A stretch of 64,000 nucleotides of DNA from Pleodorina starrii (GCA_030267565.1 BRXU01000018.1:1550001-1614000), one strand, 5' to 3'. Counted from the first letter of the stretch, positions 10,944-23,252 are shown. Numbers and translations are program-made. The notes: generated by a model from the letters alone, not told the origin.

Positions 10944-11720
10944 CTAGAGCCCGAAGTACGCTGTGAGGGACGCCGCCACGCCGACGTTTGCCTGGCTGGA
11001 GCCGGCCGCCGCCGGGCCCTCGCGGACCAGCAGCAGGCGCGGCAGGAAGCGCTTGAGTTCGTCCACGGAGGCGGGGTGGCCGTCCACGTGCAGGTCGGGC
11101 TCCAGCTGCCGCACGATGGGCACCTTGCCATCCAGCGTAGAGCAGCACAGCACATGGTGCTGCCTGATCTGGCCGGGCCCGCTGCCCAGAAGGCCTGCGG
11201 CCTCCAGCGCGCCCGTGACCACCGCCTCGCCCACGTCGTCCTCCACGTGCGCGAGCAGGTACACGTCCGACACACGGCTCATCTCCTGCAGCACCTCTAC
11301 AGCCTCGGGGCGCACCGTCGCCGATTCCTGCAGCTGCGTGGGCGTGCTCTCGGCAAGGAGCACGCCCGGCACGCTCAGCGTAACGCGCTTGACGCCGCTA
11401 AGCTGCGCAGCCACGGCGCGACCCACGGGAGTTGCGGACGCGCATGCTGCTGCGGCTGCTGAGGCCTGGGCTGCTGGAGATGAAGCTGCCGCAGCACCGG
11501 CTGTCGGACCGGGAGCCGCGGCCGCCCTGAGGCGCTCACGTTGCTGCGCCCTGCGGTGGTCCTCGGCACGGTTGTCGTTTCCGCCACGAAGCTGGATATA
11601 TCCGTAAACCAGTAGCGCTAGCCCCAAGATGCCTGTGACAGACAGGGCGCCCTTTGGTGCAGTCGACACGAGCTGCACAAACCTGTTGTAGACAACCGAA
11701 ATAACTTGGGACAAATTCAT
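10944..11720 (-). CDS. PEX22: Peroxin-22 (PEX22), peroxisomal membrane anchor of PEX4
   Basis: An intronless minus-strand frame of 258 residues. A hydrophobic segment (about residues 26-44, GALSVTGILGLALLVYGY) makes a single N-terminal membrane anchor. It is followed by a charged stretch and an Ala-rich linker. From about residue 110 the sequence is plant-PEX22-like: VKRVTLSVPGVLLAE, SATVRPEAVEVLQEMSRVSDVYLLAHVEDD, and VPIVRQLEPDLHVDGHPASVDELKRFLPRLLLV. PEX22 tethers the ubiquitin-conjugating enzyme PEX4 to the peroxisome for recycling of the import receptor PEX5. The family assignment rests on the conserved C-terminal half; the Ala-rich linker is expanded as is usual in high-GC algae. Confidence 0.85.
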   Translation of the reverse strand: MNLSQVISVVYNRFVQLVSTAPKGALSVTGILGLALLVYGYIQLRGGNDNRAEDHRRAQQRERLRAAAAPGPTAGAAAASSPAAQASAAAAACASATPVGRAVAAQLSGVKRVTLSVPGVLLAESTPTQLQESATVRPEAVEVLQEMSRVSDVYLLAHVEDDVGEAVVTGALEAAGLLGSGPGQIRQHHVLCCSTLDGKVPIVRQLEPDLHVDGHPASVDELKRFLPRLLLVREGPAAAGSSQANVGVAASLTAYFGL

Positions 11721-11930
11721 GGCAGTTCACAAACTTCTGCTACTGCCGAGCTATATGCCCGTCTGCCATTCGGCGTGTAGTATGACTCTACTCCGGGCGT
11801 TTGCACTTCAATGGCTTCCCGCTTCCGGTTCCGTACTTTCTGTAAAGTTGCTCACATAGCTCTCTCTGTGTGCCTTTGCGACAATTTCTGCGCGTAGTTT
11901 TGACGAGTGAATTTGACAGACGATTTCAAG

Positions 11931-14900
11931 ATGCGTGCAACGCTGCAAAGCATCCTGCTCACACTCATCGTTCTTTTCCTTGACCTAACAAATGCATACA
12001 TTACGCATGAAGAACAAGAAATGATTGACTGGATTTTGCGCGAGGGAGGTGAGGCCAAGGTCACAATCTCGCGACGTCCAGATGGAGTAAGGGGCGTCTT
12101 CACTACCCAAGACATTCAAAAGGGCGAGTTGCTGGTCCGGATACCAGATCACCTCGTTCTATCGGTCCGAAACGTTCCGGCGTCTGTAAGTATTTTGGTT
12201 TGGCTTCGGGAAGGGCAGGCGGGAATTCACCTCGTTTGACCCAGATCGAAAGTTAAGGCGCTCCGTGTCCTTCTGCGAAGCTTCATAGGTATTGACTGTA
12301 TATGGGAGCGCATGGGACGATTTGTTGGCAGCTGAATAGCTGGTTCTGCTTGTTATATTACGGCCCACGGGTCACACCATTCACGTGACCAATCAAAACA
12401 TGGCTCGCAATGCGATATTGCGAAGGCTCGAGAATGACATGAAGATATGAACAATTCCTAATTATGCGACAGCTTTTACATGAGTTTACCGTACACCCTT
12501 CAATCTTGCCGTACACAGGAGGGGGCGCCAATGCTGTTGAAGGAGCTTCACTCCCCTTGTTCGCGGCTGGCTCCCTACCTACGCATCTTGCCCAACGAGA
12601 CCCAGGTGCGAACGAATTACGGGTCCTGAGCGCGTGCAAGCCTGTCGGATGCCGCGAGCAAGGAAGGGCCCGCAGCGAAACGGACAACCGCGGCATCGCA
12701 CCACCCACCAGCCACTGCATGCGCCACATGTGCACCGGGCTGCCCTCCCCCATGAGCCATGGCTCGCTCTCGCAACGCCTTGCGGCCGGATACACGCACC
12801 CATCCGCCCATCGACACCCCCGCACCCTGGCAATGGGACGTCCGCTCAGCCCGGCCATCAGTTGTCAATGAACTCCAGTGGTCAGCAGCAGCAGCAGCAG
12901 AAGCAGAAGCGGGGGTAACAATGCGCAGCGTGCGGATATCACCTCAGGCGGAGCCCTGAACGCCCGATGCGGGGGTGCCACACCGCCCTCTGCCCAGCAA
13001 GCAGGGCAGCCCAGCGGCAGTAGCTCGGCGCCCCAGCCAGCCAGCCGAAACGCTGCCAGCCTTGCTCCCCGTCGCCCACTCACAACCGACCCGCGTTACC
13101 TGACACGACTCCTGTCCCCCTCCTCCCCCTCGGGCTGCGTGTGCATGTGCCCTCGTGCGGCCTCGCCTCACCTCTCTGAACCGACCAGGTCCTGACGGGC
13201 TACAACTTCCCTGTCGAGGTGGGCAACGAGGGGGGGCATGGTGCAATGTGGGGAAGGCCAAACGCGCCACCCGGCCACCCACCCGCCCGCCCGCGCGCTT
13301 CCCAGAACCGGCGTGTCCTTGCTGCGCTGACCTGTGCTCCCGTCCAGCGGCCGGCATCGCGCTACGGCGCACACCCCAACTAGTCCCGGCTGCTACACCT
13401 CCTCCCTTACCCCGTTCTGCCCGGACTACACGTGTTGAACCCTCCATCACCACCAGCAGCAGTACGACCAGCAGCAGTACAACCACCACCACCACCAGTA
13501 GCAGTACCATTGACGCATTGCACTCACCTCTCCTCCGCCCCGCCTCGTGTGCCCCGGACATCGGCCCCCCACCCCACACATCGCAGTATGTCAAATACCT
13601 GGCTGATGAGAACCTGGTGAGCGGGGGGGAGGAGGGGCCGGGAGGTGCGGTTGGGTCATTTCGGGGTGTATCGCGTTTCGAAAGGTGGAGGCGGCAGCGG
13701 GAGCGGGGAACTGGCGGTGCGCGGACTTGCGCTGGAAATGCTGAGAAGCTCAACGGCAACGTAATCCCAGGTTCCCTAATGCCAAGCCGACCAGGTCACC
13801 CGGCGTGTCCGCCCCGTCGGGGCGCCCCCTCGCGCCGCTGCCTCTGTAGGACTGTTAACCCACCCGTGTAACAAGCTCCTTCCGCCTTGTCCACCCATCC
13901 ATCCATCCACCCACCCATCTGGTGTCTGTGCCTGTGCAGGAGAGGCAGGTGCTGCAGTCGTTCAAGAAACACGCGAGCTCCACTTTGGAGGGACAAAATG
14001 ACGACACCATGGTGGGAGGGGAGAGGACGTGGCTCCAGGGGGGATGTCGGTGCAGGGGCTGCGCGGATTAGGCAGGGGGCTGGGTGGGGCTGGGTGGGTG
14101 GGTGGGTGGCAGTGAGCCACAGACCGAATGTTGCTGACTGGACTGGACTGGACTGGACTGGATGAGCTGACACGCACTGACTGGCGGGTTGGGGGCGGGT
14201 GAGGACGGCGCGGGCGGGCGGGAGGGGCGGGGAAAGCGTGCGCGGAAGAGCCAGGAACCTGGGGTCACCTGGCACGTGCGAGCGGGCGAGGCCGTGCGGC
14301 GCTGCCCTGCCCTGGTTTGGGTCTCCTAGGGCCGACCCTCCCCTAGGCACACACCGCTGTGGCCGCCGCAGCCACCCGCGGACCAGCCTGAAGGGCTTTT
14401 GGCTAGAGCTGCCGAGGCATCCATCCATCCATCCACACGCGGCCGCTGCCGTACTGTCTTTGGCCGCAGGTGATGACGATCCCGGAGGCTGTCGGGAGAG
14501 TCAACATCAGCCTGCCGTACTTTGAGTACGTGGTTTCCATGGTGGGTGGTTTCGAGGGGCGGAGGGGAGAGGGGGGCGGTCAGCCGCAGGCACTCGGGCG
14601 TTGGACAGAGAGGGACGTCCGGGGAGGGAGGGCAATGACCGTTTGCCCGCTTTCGCATCCGTCGGGGTGAAGGGGCCCTGTCCGGGTTATGATGTGGGGT
14701 TTCCTTGACAGGCCGCTTCGGGAGACGGGCGCCGGGGACTGGTGTCGTACCCGTGTCGGTCTCGCTGCGCAGCTCAGCCGCAGGCATGTGACCCCACCCC
14801 ACCCCCCGGGGGCCCTCCCCCTCCCCCCGTGCTGCCCCCGGCGCAGCTGACCTCGCGCACCTTCGGTCTGCGGAAGGAGGCGCTCTCCATGGTGCCGCTC

Positions 14901-17337
14901 CTGGGTGAGAGGGTCCAGGGTGCCGCAACCACCCACATGCCGGCCGGCCGGCCGGCCGGGCGTGTTTGCGCACACCGTATTTGTGCGCTTCATTGCCGTA
15001 TTGCGTTTTTGTGTCATGGATGTCCCTCGTCGGCCAATGCCTCACCCGCACGTCCTGCGCCGCTTGTCCGCCTCTTTCGCCCCAAAGCGTACCTCAGCCG
15101 CCCCCACGCCTTGCTCTGCCTTGCTTCCGTATTTCTTGCTCTTGCTTTGGCGCGTGTTTCTTTTATTGCCCAACGCTTTGTGCTGCGCTGCTTTCCCGCC
15201 TCCTCCGCCCCCACGCTTACCCCGGTCGCAGACCTGATGAACCACGACCCCCGCGACTTCAACTCGCTGGACAGCAGCAACGCCGCGGGGGTCAGGTAGG
15301 TGGGCCGGGAGGGGGAGGGGCGAGGCAGGCAGGGAGTTGCGCTGAAGCGCAGTCCTTTGGAGGTCGCCATGGCGCCGAAACACCCACCACCACCCCGTCG
15401 CAGCGACTGCGGAACGCAGTGCAGCGCAGCTCAGCCCCCCCCCTCCTCCGGAGGAGCTCGGTCGGGGTTCTCAGTCGCCTCCAAATCCCTCCGCCGCCGC
15501 CGCCGCGGCAACTTTCTTCTCACCCGCCGCATCGGTCCGCTGTCCTGGTGGCTGGCTGGTGGCTGCCCAGCCCTGGCCGGCACGTACGGCGGTACGACAG
15601 CAGGCCCGGCAGGGAAGAGGGAACACACCAGAGCGCTCGCTCCACGAAGAGTGCTCCTCCTCCCGCGCGTGCTCCGGCCTCCCGTGTGTTTTGTGTACGA
15701 CACCGCAGCGCGCCCCGAATAGGATCCCGCCGCAGCCTCCTCACCCGGGGAGGGCTCCGCCGGGATCGAGTCATAGCCGGCGGTGGGTGGCCCTCCCAAC
15801 CCACGGTCGTTATCCGTTGACCGTTATCGGTTGCTGTGCCGTACTCGTGCTCCCGAAGGTTGGTGGCCGGCAAGGACCTGGTCAAGGGCGAGGAGGTCAC
15901 CATCACGTACGGCAACATGCGCTCCGACGATCTGCTGCTGTACTACGGGTGGGTCACTAGCCAGCGAGAGAGAGAGAGGGAGGGAGGGAGGGAGGGAGAG
16001 AGGGAGGGAGGGAGGGAGGGAGGGAGGGAGGGAGGGAGGGAGGGAGGGAGGGAGGGAGGGAGGGAGGGAGGGAGGGAGGGAGGGAGGGAGGGAGGGAGGG
16101 GGACTGGCGCTGACGTGAGCACGGCGTGTTGTTGTATCCCACATAGGGGACCACAGGGTGGGGAAGCGGGGGGGGGATTCCGGGGGGAATGGTGAAGCTC
16201 CGGCAGATGCCTAACCCACCCCACCCCTCGAGCCAGGAGGCAACAGACAGATGCGCGAAGTGCGGCTGAGTGGGGTATGTTTGCTGTCGAGGGCTGATCC
16301 GCTGCCCACAGTGTGTGTATTCTGGGGGGGCCCGGGGTAGGGGAATAACAGAGACGAAACTGCAGCGATGGCGGTTTGGGAGGAGGGGAGAGATGGGATG
16401 GGGAGGGGATGGCTGCTGCCACAACCGCTCCCAATGACGCATTGCACCCTCAAGTCCCAGCCCTCCCCCCTCCCCCCCCTCCCGCAGCTTCCTGGACACC
16501 ATCACCAGCCCCCCGCGGCTGTTGTCAGTGGACCGCCGCAACTACATCCCTCACGAGTCCAGTGAGGCGGAGGAGGCGCCGCTGACGGGTGAGAGGGGGG
16601 CGGGGGGCGGAGGGGAGGGCGACTGCGGGGGGGAGGGCGGGGGGAAGGGCGGCTGGAGGCTGGGGAGGCGCCGCCGCCACTGCCACCGCTGCTGCTGCCC
16701 TGCGGGCACCCGCCTGGCTGCCGGTCCCTGACCTGACCTGAACTGCACTGACCTGGACTGCACCGCGCCAAGCCTAGCCTAGCCGCGTCGCAGTGCCCGC
16801 ATGAAGCTCCTGAGGCTGCAGCTGCAGCGCATGAAGCTGCTTCGCCAGCCCTGTCTCGCCCGCCGCCGCCCCACGCCGCGATGTCCGCAGACGACTGCCT
16901 CCTCTGCCACCTGCCTCCCTGGTCCCTGCCTCCCTGCCCCCCTGCCCCCCTCCCTCCAACAATCCCTCCGCTTCCTCCCCGCCTCAACTCGCACTTCACT
17001 CTTTGTTCCCCACCCTACCTCCTACCCTACCACCCACCCTACCCCGAACCCATTTCCTCCCATTCACGCCTCACCCGCCTCTTCCCCCTCCCCCCTCCCC
17101 TCGCCCCCCGCCCCTCCCCCAGGTCCCCCGGAGGCGGTTCGCGCGGAGGTCATCCGGCTGCAGGACGTCCTGACCCGCTTCGAGAAGCGGCTGATTGAGC
17201 TGGGACCCATGCCCGCCAGCAACCCCTACGTGGCCGGGCTGCTGAGGCAGCTGCACGACCAGCGCCGTACGGCACTGCGCACCGAGATTGCCCGGCTGCA
17301 GTGGCTGCTGGGGCAGGGGGAACGGGAGGACCTGTAG
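11931..17337 (+). CDS. SET-domain methyltransferase (Rubisco-LSMT/SETD-like), 11 exons, with signal-peptide-like N-terminus
   Basis: Exons 11931-12185, 12519-12605, 13189-13218, 13587-13616, 13940-14011, 14470-14541, 14847-14904, 15232-15295, 15859-15948, 16488-16588 and 17123-17337 close in frame to 357 residues. Two exons are only 30 bases. Residues 1-23 are strongly hydrophobic (ILLTLIVLFLDL) and look like a signal peptide. The SET domain begins near residue 45 (GVRGVFTTQDIQKGELLVRIP). It continues with LLKELHSPCSRLAPYLRILP. The split-SET C part has DLMNHD at 202-207, holding the Asn-His cofactor motif, and ITYGN with Tyr240. The C-terminal about 70 residues are helical and may be the substrate-binding part. 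Such enzymes methylate lysine (Rubisco, ribosomal proteins) or histidine of actin; the substrate here is unknown. Confidence 0.8.
14135..14162. repeat. GGACT pentanucleotide microsatellite
   Basis: About five tandem GGACT units in intron 5 of the SET-domain gene. Confidence 0.8.
15966..16099. repeat. GGGA tetranucleotide microsatellite, about 130 bp
   Basis: A nearly pure GGGA tract follows a short GA run in intron 9 of the SET-domain gene. It starts less than 20 bases after the donor of exon 9. It yields spurious Arg-Glu-Gly-Gly open frames on the plus strand and Pro-Ser-Leu frames on the minus strand. Confidence 0.95.
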
Positions 17338-20300
17338 GGGGGCCCGCCATCTTAGCCACCCACCTCTCCTTGAGCCCCGCGGCGCCGTCTGCGGCCCAAC
17401 CCCGGCCCGTCGCCCCGCGGGAAGGTGGGAAGGTGGAAGGCCTTTGGGAGAGCACCTCCTTGGGGTAGATGCTAAGATAGGCCGGTACGGTAAAATACTG
17501 TACTGCACGTCTTCGGAGGCAGTTGACGGGGCGGGGCAGGGCGGGCGTTCTTGGCGCAATACGTAAGGGGCGGAGGGTGAGAGAGGGCGATAGAGGTGTA
17601 GAAATGCAGCCAGGTACAGCTCGGGGTGGCGGGGGGAGGACGGATGAGGGAGGGGTCAGGCGACCGAGCAGATTGGATTGGATTGGATCGGATGGTGCGT
17701 GCGGGAGTTGGTTGGTTGGTTGGTTGGTTGGAGGTTGTGCAACCGAAGGGTGCGTCATGTTGCCCGAGCCTCGCGCCGGTATCCTTTTTGATGATTCCTC
17801 CCGCGCGGGTTGGAGCGATGGCGGGGCTGAGGCACTTGGTTGGGTTGGGGCAAGTGCGGCATTCTGCGTCCGACGGTGCAGCCGAGGTACTGCGAATGGA
17901 GGTGCTCGACGACTCTTTCTCTCACGGCCGCGTGCGCGCGGGGGGGTGGGAGTTTGAAGAGTGAATTTGCAAGAAAGGGGGGGTGGGGGACGATGGGGGG
18001 GGGGGCGCTGCTTGATGGCCAGCAGGCCGTCACACGTCCCCACGGGTGGCTGCAGTGCCGTCTGCGCTTTATTACCCCCACAACACAATGCATCACGTCC
18101 CATGATTCATCAAATTGCCGTCGTTATTCGCCCTATTGTCTCCCCGGGGACCCCGCCATCCACTCCGTCCGGGCCGGGCCGGCAGCTGAGTCGTTTCACG
18201 CGGTTGCATGCCATGCGGTGTTTCGGACGACTGCCCTTGTTGGTTCCAGCGAACGTCAAATTTTGTACTCAGGATGTGTGGAGAGCTGGAGACGCTTGGA
18301 CCGGTGGGGACTCCCCGAGTGGTGCAGGTCCCCGAGCGTGTCGTGTCACTGCTGCTGGTGGTGGTGGTGGAGACACGGCCAGCCCGCGCAGCTGCCGTCA
18401 CTTGCGGCGGACGGCCTCTGCATAACGCATCATCATTCGAAGGAACGTATGTGCATAAATTTTGGTTGGCAGTGCTCTCCTGAGGGCCCCGGTGCGATGA
18501 GCCGTTGATGCGGCGTTCGTGCAGGGGGGTGGGGAGCCCGTGCCATGCGGCGGGCCCGCCTTTCTGTGTTATCGTGGCTCGTACTGCCGTACAATATGGC
18601 GCCGCCGCATGGGAGCGCACCGCCGTGCACGACGGGCCGGCGGTTGTGCGCCACGTCCTCAATACCGGGAGTCACATCCGGGAGGGGGGGCTGCTTGTCT
18701 TTGCTTACACCGCTTCTCTCTCCATTTCGTCGCTGGCAGCACCCTGCCTCTGCCTCCAGGTTGCTAGGGTGCTGCGGGGGTAGCTGGTGAAGTGCGTTGC
18801 CTCCAAACCAATGATTTCTGTGTGCCGCAATGCGTGCGTGCGTGCGCTCGTGCGCTTGTGTTGTGTTGCGGACACCGACAGCCCCCGCGGGCTTGCTAGG
18901 TAGCTAGGTGCTGAGAGAGCGGCGCGATGCGGCCCTGCGGAGCTGCCACCTTGTGCGCCCGTGTGGCTGCTTTACCACACACGTTTACACACACACCCAT
19001 GCTTTGGGGTGTGCCGTGAATCCACGTATTGTATAATTCTTGCCCTCGCCATTCGTTGAACGGAACATAGAAGCCGTGTTCTCTCGAGGATTGCGGCACC
19101 TCCGGGGAGCCTGCCTTTGGGTGATGTGACGCTGCTGTGATGGGGTGTGAGGGGTGTTGCCGACGCTCTTGTTCCCAGCGGACGTGCGGCTTGTGTGCAC
19201 CGCCACACACAGCCGACGTGCCGAGTGGGTGGGTCAGTGCAGTGCAGTCGTGCTTGGAAGGCGGGGCGGGGGGCACCGCATTTGCCGGTGGGTGGACAGA
19301 GCCGTCTTCCTACTAGGAGCGTGCGAGCGATATTTGACACACAGCTTTTCGCCAGGCCCAGCCACGTCCGCAGACGTGTTTGTAATAAAAAAATAATAGT
19401 AGAATGCGTAACAGGATGATTGTTTTGCACTGAGGGGGCCCACTTCATACGGGGTCTTGCGACGAGCGCATCACGGCCCAAACCCACTGGGGGCCGGCCG
19501 CCTGCAGGCCTTCCACCCTCCGCTACCCGCGGATGCGTGGTTCGGTCCCATGGGACCCGCCTACGTGCCGCCCAACGTCCCAACAGGGCAGTGCGACTTC
19601 GGCCAGACCTCCGGATCAAGAAGGGAGGGTGGAGCCAGCAGTCCGCGCTGCGCCGACAGCGACCAGCGCAGGACCAGCAGGAAAAAGCCCTACAGCCGCA
19701 CAGGTACGGTACCAGTAGCACGCGCCTCCCAAACAGAATTCAGGGAGCCCAGCGGAAGAAATAACAACCCCGTAATGTCGACCAGCAGCCACGGTGCCCG
19801 GGGCCATGACCACTCCCATGGGTCTTGGTCCTTGGAAGCCCTAACGAGGGGAAGAGGCTCCCCGGCGTTGCCACGCGGGCACGGCCACCCGGCGAATGGG
19901 ACCACCAGCACGATTCGTAACCCCCGGTTGCGCCGTCTGGGGAGGCTTCCGTTGGGCGGTACGAGGAGCGAGGTAAGCCTCCCGGGCTCCCCAGCCACGC
20001 GTCCACCAACATTGCACCGGTTGCCCCACTTACATTTGCCACACGCCCGCCCGCATTCAAGTCCCTTCCAGCGAGATTCATTCATCCCGGCGAGCACCCC
20101 ACCCGCGCAAGCCACCAGCCGGGCTCGGAAGCCGGGCTCATACGCGCGCTTCCCCGCCCCTTCCCCGTTTCCCCTCAGAAGCGGCCTTGCACCGTTGCAG
20201 GTTTAGACCGCCTGCTGCGCCGCATCGCTGCGGTGGCGCTGGCGGTGATGGTGGGGGCGTAGACACACATCTCACGCACGACAACAGCCCAGCATAGCCG

Positions 20301-20353
20301 CGCGCAACAGCTGGGTCCCGCCTGGCGGGGAGGGGGGGTGGGGCCCTGTGCCC
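17338..20353. other. Intergenic region, no gene supported
   Basis: The stretch holds a GGTT microsatellite near 17708-17731, G-rich tracts, and one copy of a 20-bp sequence shared with 32964-32983. A plus-strand frame at about 19490-19970 with FGPMGPAYVPPNVP looks faintly protein-like, but it lacks start, splice and homology support. Confidence 0.4.
17956..17975 (+). repeat. Dispersed 20-bp repeat, copy 1
   Basis: GAAGAGTGAATTTGCAAGAA occurs here and exactly again at 32964-32983. Both copies sit within G-rich surroundings. They are probably remnants of one interspersed element. Confidence 0.6.
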
Positions 20354-21811
20354 TCAGCCGTGGCGCTGCGGCGCCTGGCTGGCGGCTCTCCAGGGAGCGC
20401 CTCTGCCGCCCGGGCCGCCGTCTTGCCGCACGCAGCCGCAGGAGCAGCCGGGCGGGCAGCAGGCGCAGGGTCCGGGCCGGGGTGCGGTGCCGCAGTAGCG
20501 CTCCATGCACGAGGTGAAGAACTCAATTTGACGCGTTAAGCTGCGGGAGGTTGGGAGGGGAGGGGAACGAGTCAATACACGAGGAGGAGGAGGAGGAGGG
20601 GGCGGGGATCGGTCGGGGTGAGGATCTGGGGCACACCCGTCATTTGCAATCCCTTCCAAGCCGTTGCGGGGACGTTTGAGGCGCAGCGGATCGCAGCCGT
20701 GCATGGGTTGCCTAATCAGGAGAGCCCAACTATGTCGGCTGCCGTCGTGACGTCCTTCCCCTACCTGCTGTTGACTGCCCGCCGCAACGCCATCGTGTCC
20801 ACCCCCTCCTCATCCTCTTCATCATCGCCATAGCCCTGCTCCTGACCCTCGCCCCCGCCCCCGCCCCGGCCGGCCGCGGCCAAGGACTCCGCCGCCAGCT
20901 TGTTGCGAACAGCGGTCAGAGTGCTCGTCTGGCGGCGCAGGCGCTCCTGAGGCGGGGGGGAGGGGTGGCGGGGGGGGGGGGTCGGTAGGGGGAGGCAGTG
21001 TGGGTCGGTGCGTCGGTGGGGGCCCCCCTTTGAGACTCGATGAGGGGGTCCGTGCTGGTCCGCAAACAACACGCAAACGAGGCACCTTTGCATTGCGCTG
21101 CTGACTTTGCGTATGGCAGCAGCTTGTGTGATGCCAGCAGATGACGGTGAGCCCAAGTGTGCGGTTCCGGAGCCGTGAGGGTGGATGGAGGGCTAGGGCT
21201 GGGAGCTAGCGGCCCGAGCACAGCGCCCCCAGCGCGGACGCAGAGCGCCGCTGGGGCGTTCCTCTGGCGAGCGACCGGGGAGCGGGTGGCGTTGTGCCGT
21301 TACGAGTGCGAGCCGGATGGGGACGGAGTGTGTCAGGCGACCGCAACTCACATCGAGCTCGGTGTAGAAGGCGGAGTTGGGTTCGGCAGGGGGAGCGCCG
21401 TACAAGCCCTCACAGAAGGCCCGCTGCAGCTGCGTCCTGCGGAGGGCATGGCCGGTGTGGTGGACAGTGTGACACAGTGGGGTTTGCGGCGAGGGGTTCG
21501 TCAAACAGCTGGCTCGGGTGAGGCCAGAAATGGAGCGGCTTGCAGCTTCTCCGCGCGCGCGCGGAGGGCGTGTCAGGTTAGATTCGTACGCTCTAGGGTC
21601 GTACACCCTGGGGCCGTACGCCCTTGGGCGCGGAACGGCCCTGTTCCCCTGACAACGTACCGTACCTGTGAGTATGGTGTGTTAGCCTGCTGAAGACGTA
21701 AGTGTAGGAATGTGTGTGCAATGCCACAGGTCGAGCCTCCCGCCGACCGCGCGTCCCGGAACCAGAGGGCAGTGCTGCGGGAACGAAGAGTGGCGAGCTT
21801 TCAGAGGCCAT
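20354..21811 (-). CDS. Unrecognised small protein with Cys-rich C-terminus, 4 exons
   Basis: On the minus strand, exons 21811-21666, 21436-21352, 20946-20765 and 20540-20354 join in frame to 199 residues ending in TGA. Exons 2 to 4 have clean GT-AG borders. The middle part looks genuine: TQLQRAFCEGLYGAPPAEPNSAFYTELD, then a helical, charged segment (LRRQTSTLTAVRNKLAAESL) and an acidic linker. The last exon has IEFFTSCMERYCG followed by a Cys cluster (CACCPPGCSCGC) that may bind metal or simply be compositional. Exon 1 is the weakest part; its second half may be intron read through. I do not recognise the family. Confidence 0.5.
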
Positions 21812-22372
21812 GGGGGACTTGCAGGATATAGTTGACACCCAAATGTTCGGACCCGTCGACGAAGCACCTTCGCCGCTAACTGCCGTCGGAGTGGGTGCTG
21901 TTCCCTTGAGCTCTCTAGCTCGCCCCGTCCCTGCACGATGCCACACAAGCCTTGAAGTGCTGTGTGGATCCTACAGGGCGTGTTGGGACAGGCAATTATG
22001 GGTGGTCCTTGTAGGGTTCGACAGCGCTATGGCATGCAAAGTTGAAAGAAAGCACCTTGATTTTGGAAGCTTCCATGTAATAAGGATTGTAAGAATGGAC
22101 TGAACGCTGTATAATAAGGTTTGTGAATAAAGAAACCCACACAGCTACTGCCACGGGACGAACGCTGAAGAACTGGCAACCCCTCGTGCGGTTTGTGAGG
22201 TCTTATTATAAACGTTTCTTACGATAATGTGCAATAGCATACAGCACAGTTAGCGCACGCAAAGCCACAAGCGATAAGCCAAACAGCTCCGGGTACGGCA
22301 GAGTCGGTGTCGACAACTTTGTCGGGAACGTTTGGCAGCAAGTTTATAACTCCTAATTGTACTTGCGTTAAC

Positions 22373-23008
22373 ATGGAAAACGGGCACCATGAGGACGAAC
22401 GGGATGGTGATGCGCAAGCACCAACCGAACAGGAGTATGCTTGGTTGCGAGAGCAGCTAGCAGCGGCAGCACGTCTCGGGGGTGCTGAGGATGCGGACGA
22501 CGCGGAGGATGACGGCTGGGAGGACCCAACTGGAGGTCCACTTCGGGAGCTGTTCACGGCGTGCGAAGAAGGGGACGCGGAGCGCGTTAAGGAATTGCTG
22601 CAGGGATTTTCGGGAGACGTGAACACGCCCGGCCCCGATGGAGACACCGCTCTGCACCTGGCGTGCCTGTTCGGTCACGCCCGGTGCGTCGAGGCGCTCT
22701 TGGACGGCGGCGCAGACGCCAACACCGTCAACCCGGAGGACCGCTCAACAGCGCTTCACGATGCTGCAGCTGGCGGCTACGTGGAGATATGCGAAATGGT
22801 TCTGGCGAAAGCCAATGGCGCCATTGTTTCGAAAGCCGACGGGGACGGCGACACGCCGCTGCACAATGCCGCGCGCGGCAACCATGCCGACGTTGTGAAG
22901 CTGCTTTTGTCGCGAGGGGCGAATGCCAACGTACAGAACGGCTATGGCAACAAGCCGGTCGACGAGGCGGAGGAGCAGCCGGTTATCGAACTCTTGCAAG
23001 TTGCCTGA
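22373..23008 (+). CDS. Ankyrin-repeat protein, single exon
   Basis: An uninterrupted frame of 211 residues from ATG 22373 to TGA 23006-23008. Residues 1-55 are acidic (AEDADDAEDDGWED). From residue 60 there are four ankyrin repeats with the TALHLA / TPLHNAA helix starts. Examples are GDTALHLACLFGHARCVEALLDGGADAN and GDTPLHNAARGNHADVVKLLLSRGANAN. The last repeat is truncated (NKPVDEA). No other domain, signal or membrane segment is seen, so it is presumably a soluble protein-binding scaffold. Its partner is unknown. It is one of only two genes in the window without introns. Confidence 0.85.
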   Translation: MENGHHEDERDGDAQAPTEQEYAWLREQLAAAARLGGAEDADDAEDDGWEDPTGGPLRELFTACEEGDAERVKELLQGFSGDVNTPGPDGDTALHLACLFGHARCVEALLDGGADANTVNPEDRSTALHDAAAGGYVEICEMVLAKANGAIVSKADGDGDTPLHNAARGNHADVVKLLLSRGANANVQNGYGNKPVDEAEEQPVIELLQVA

Positions 23009-23252
23009 CGTGCATGGCTGGGATAAAATCGCTGTAGTAGAAAATATCGATGCGGTGTGAAAGGCCTTGATTGTTACTTGTAGTCATGCCGGAGTGCGAG
23101 TACAACTGATGCAGGATGTGCTCGTAGTCGCTCTCTACACAGTTAATCCATGACAAACTGATGTGCCTCTACTAATAATAGATGGTTTTGCACAAGGCAA
23201 GTTAGGAATAGCTTAGGCGGCTTTCGAGAGTTAACTTGATGCGCTTAACTTG

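Noticed and set aside
15836..16195. Plus-strand frame ending in long Arg-Glu-Gly-Gly repeats
   Set aside because: The repeats are the translated GGGA microsatellite in an intron. Only 15859-15948 is a true exon.
19457..20206. 249-codon plus-strand frame with a PMGPAYVPPNVP segment
   Set aside because: There is no start context, splice partner or recognisable family, and it crosses sequence that looks repeat-derived.
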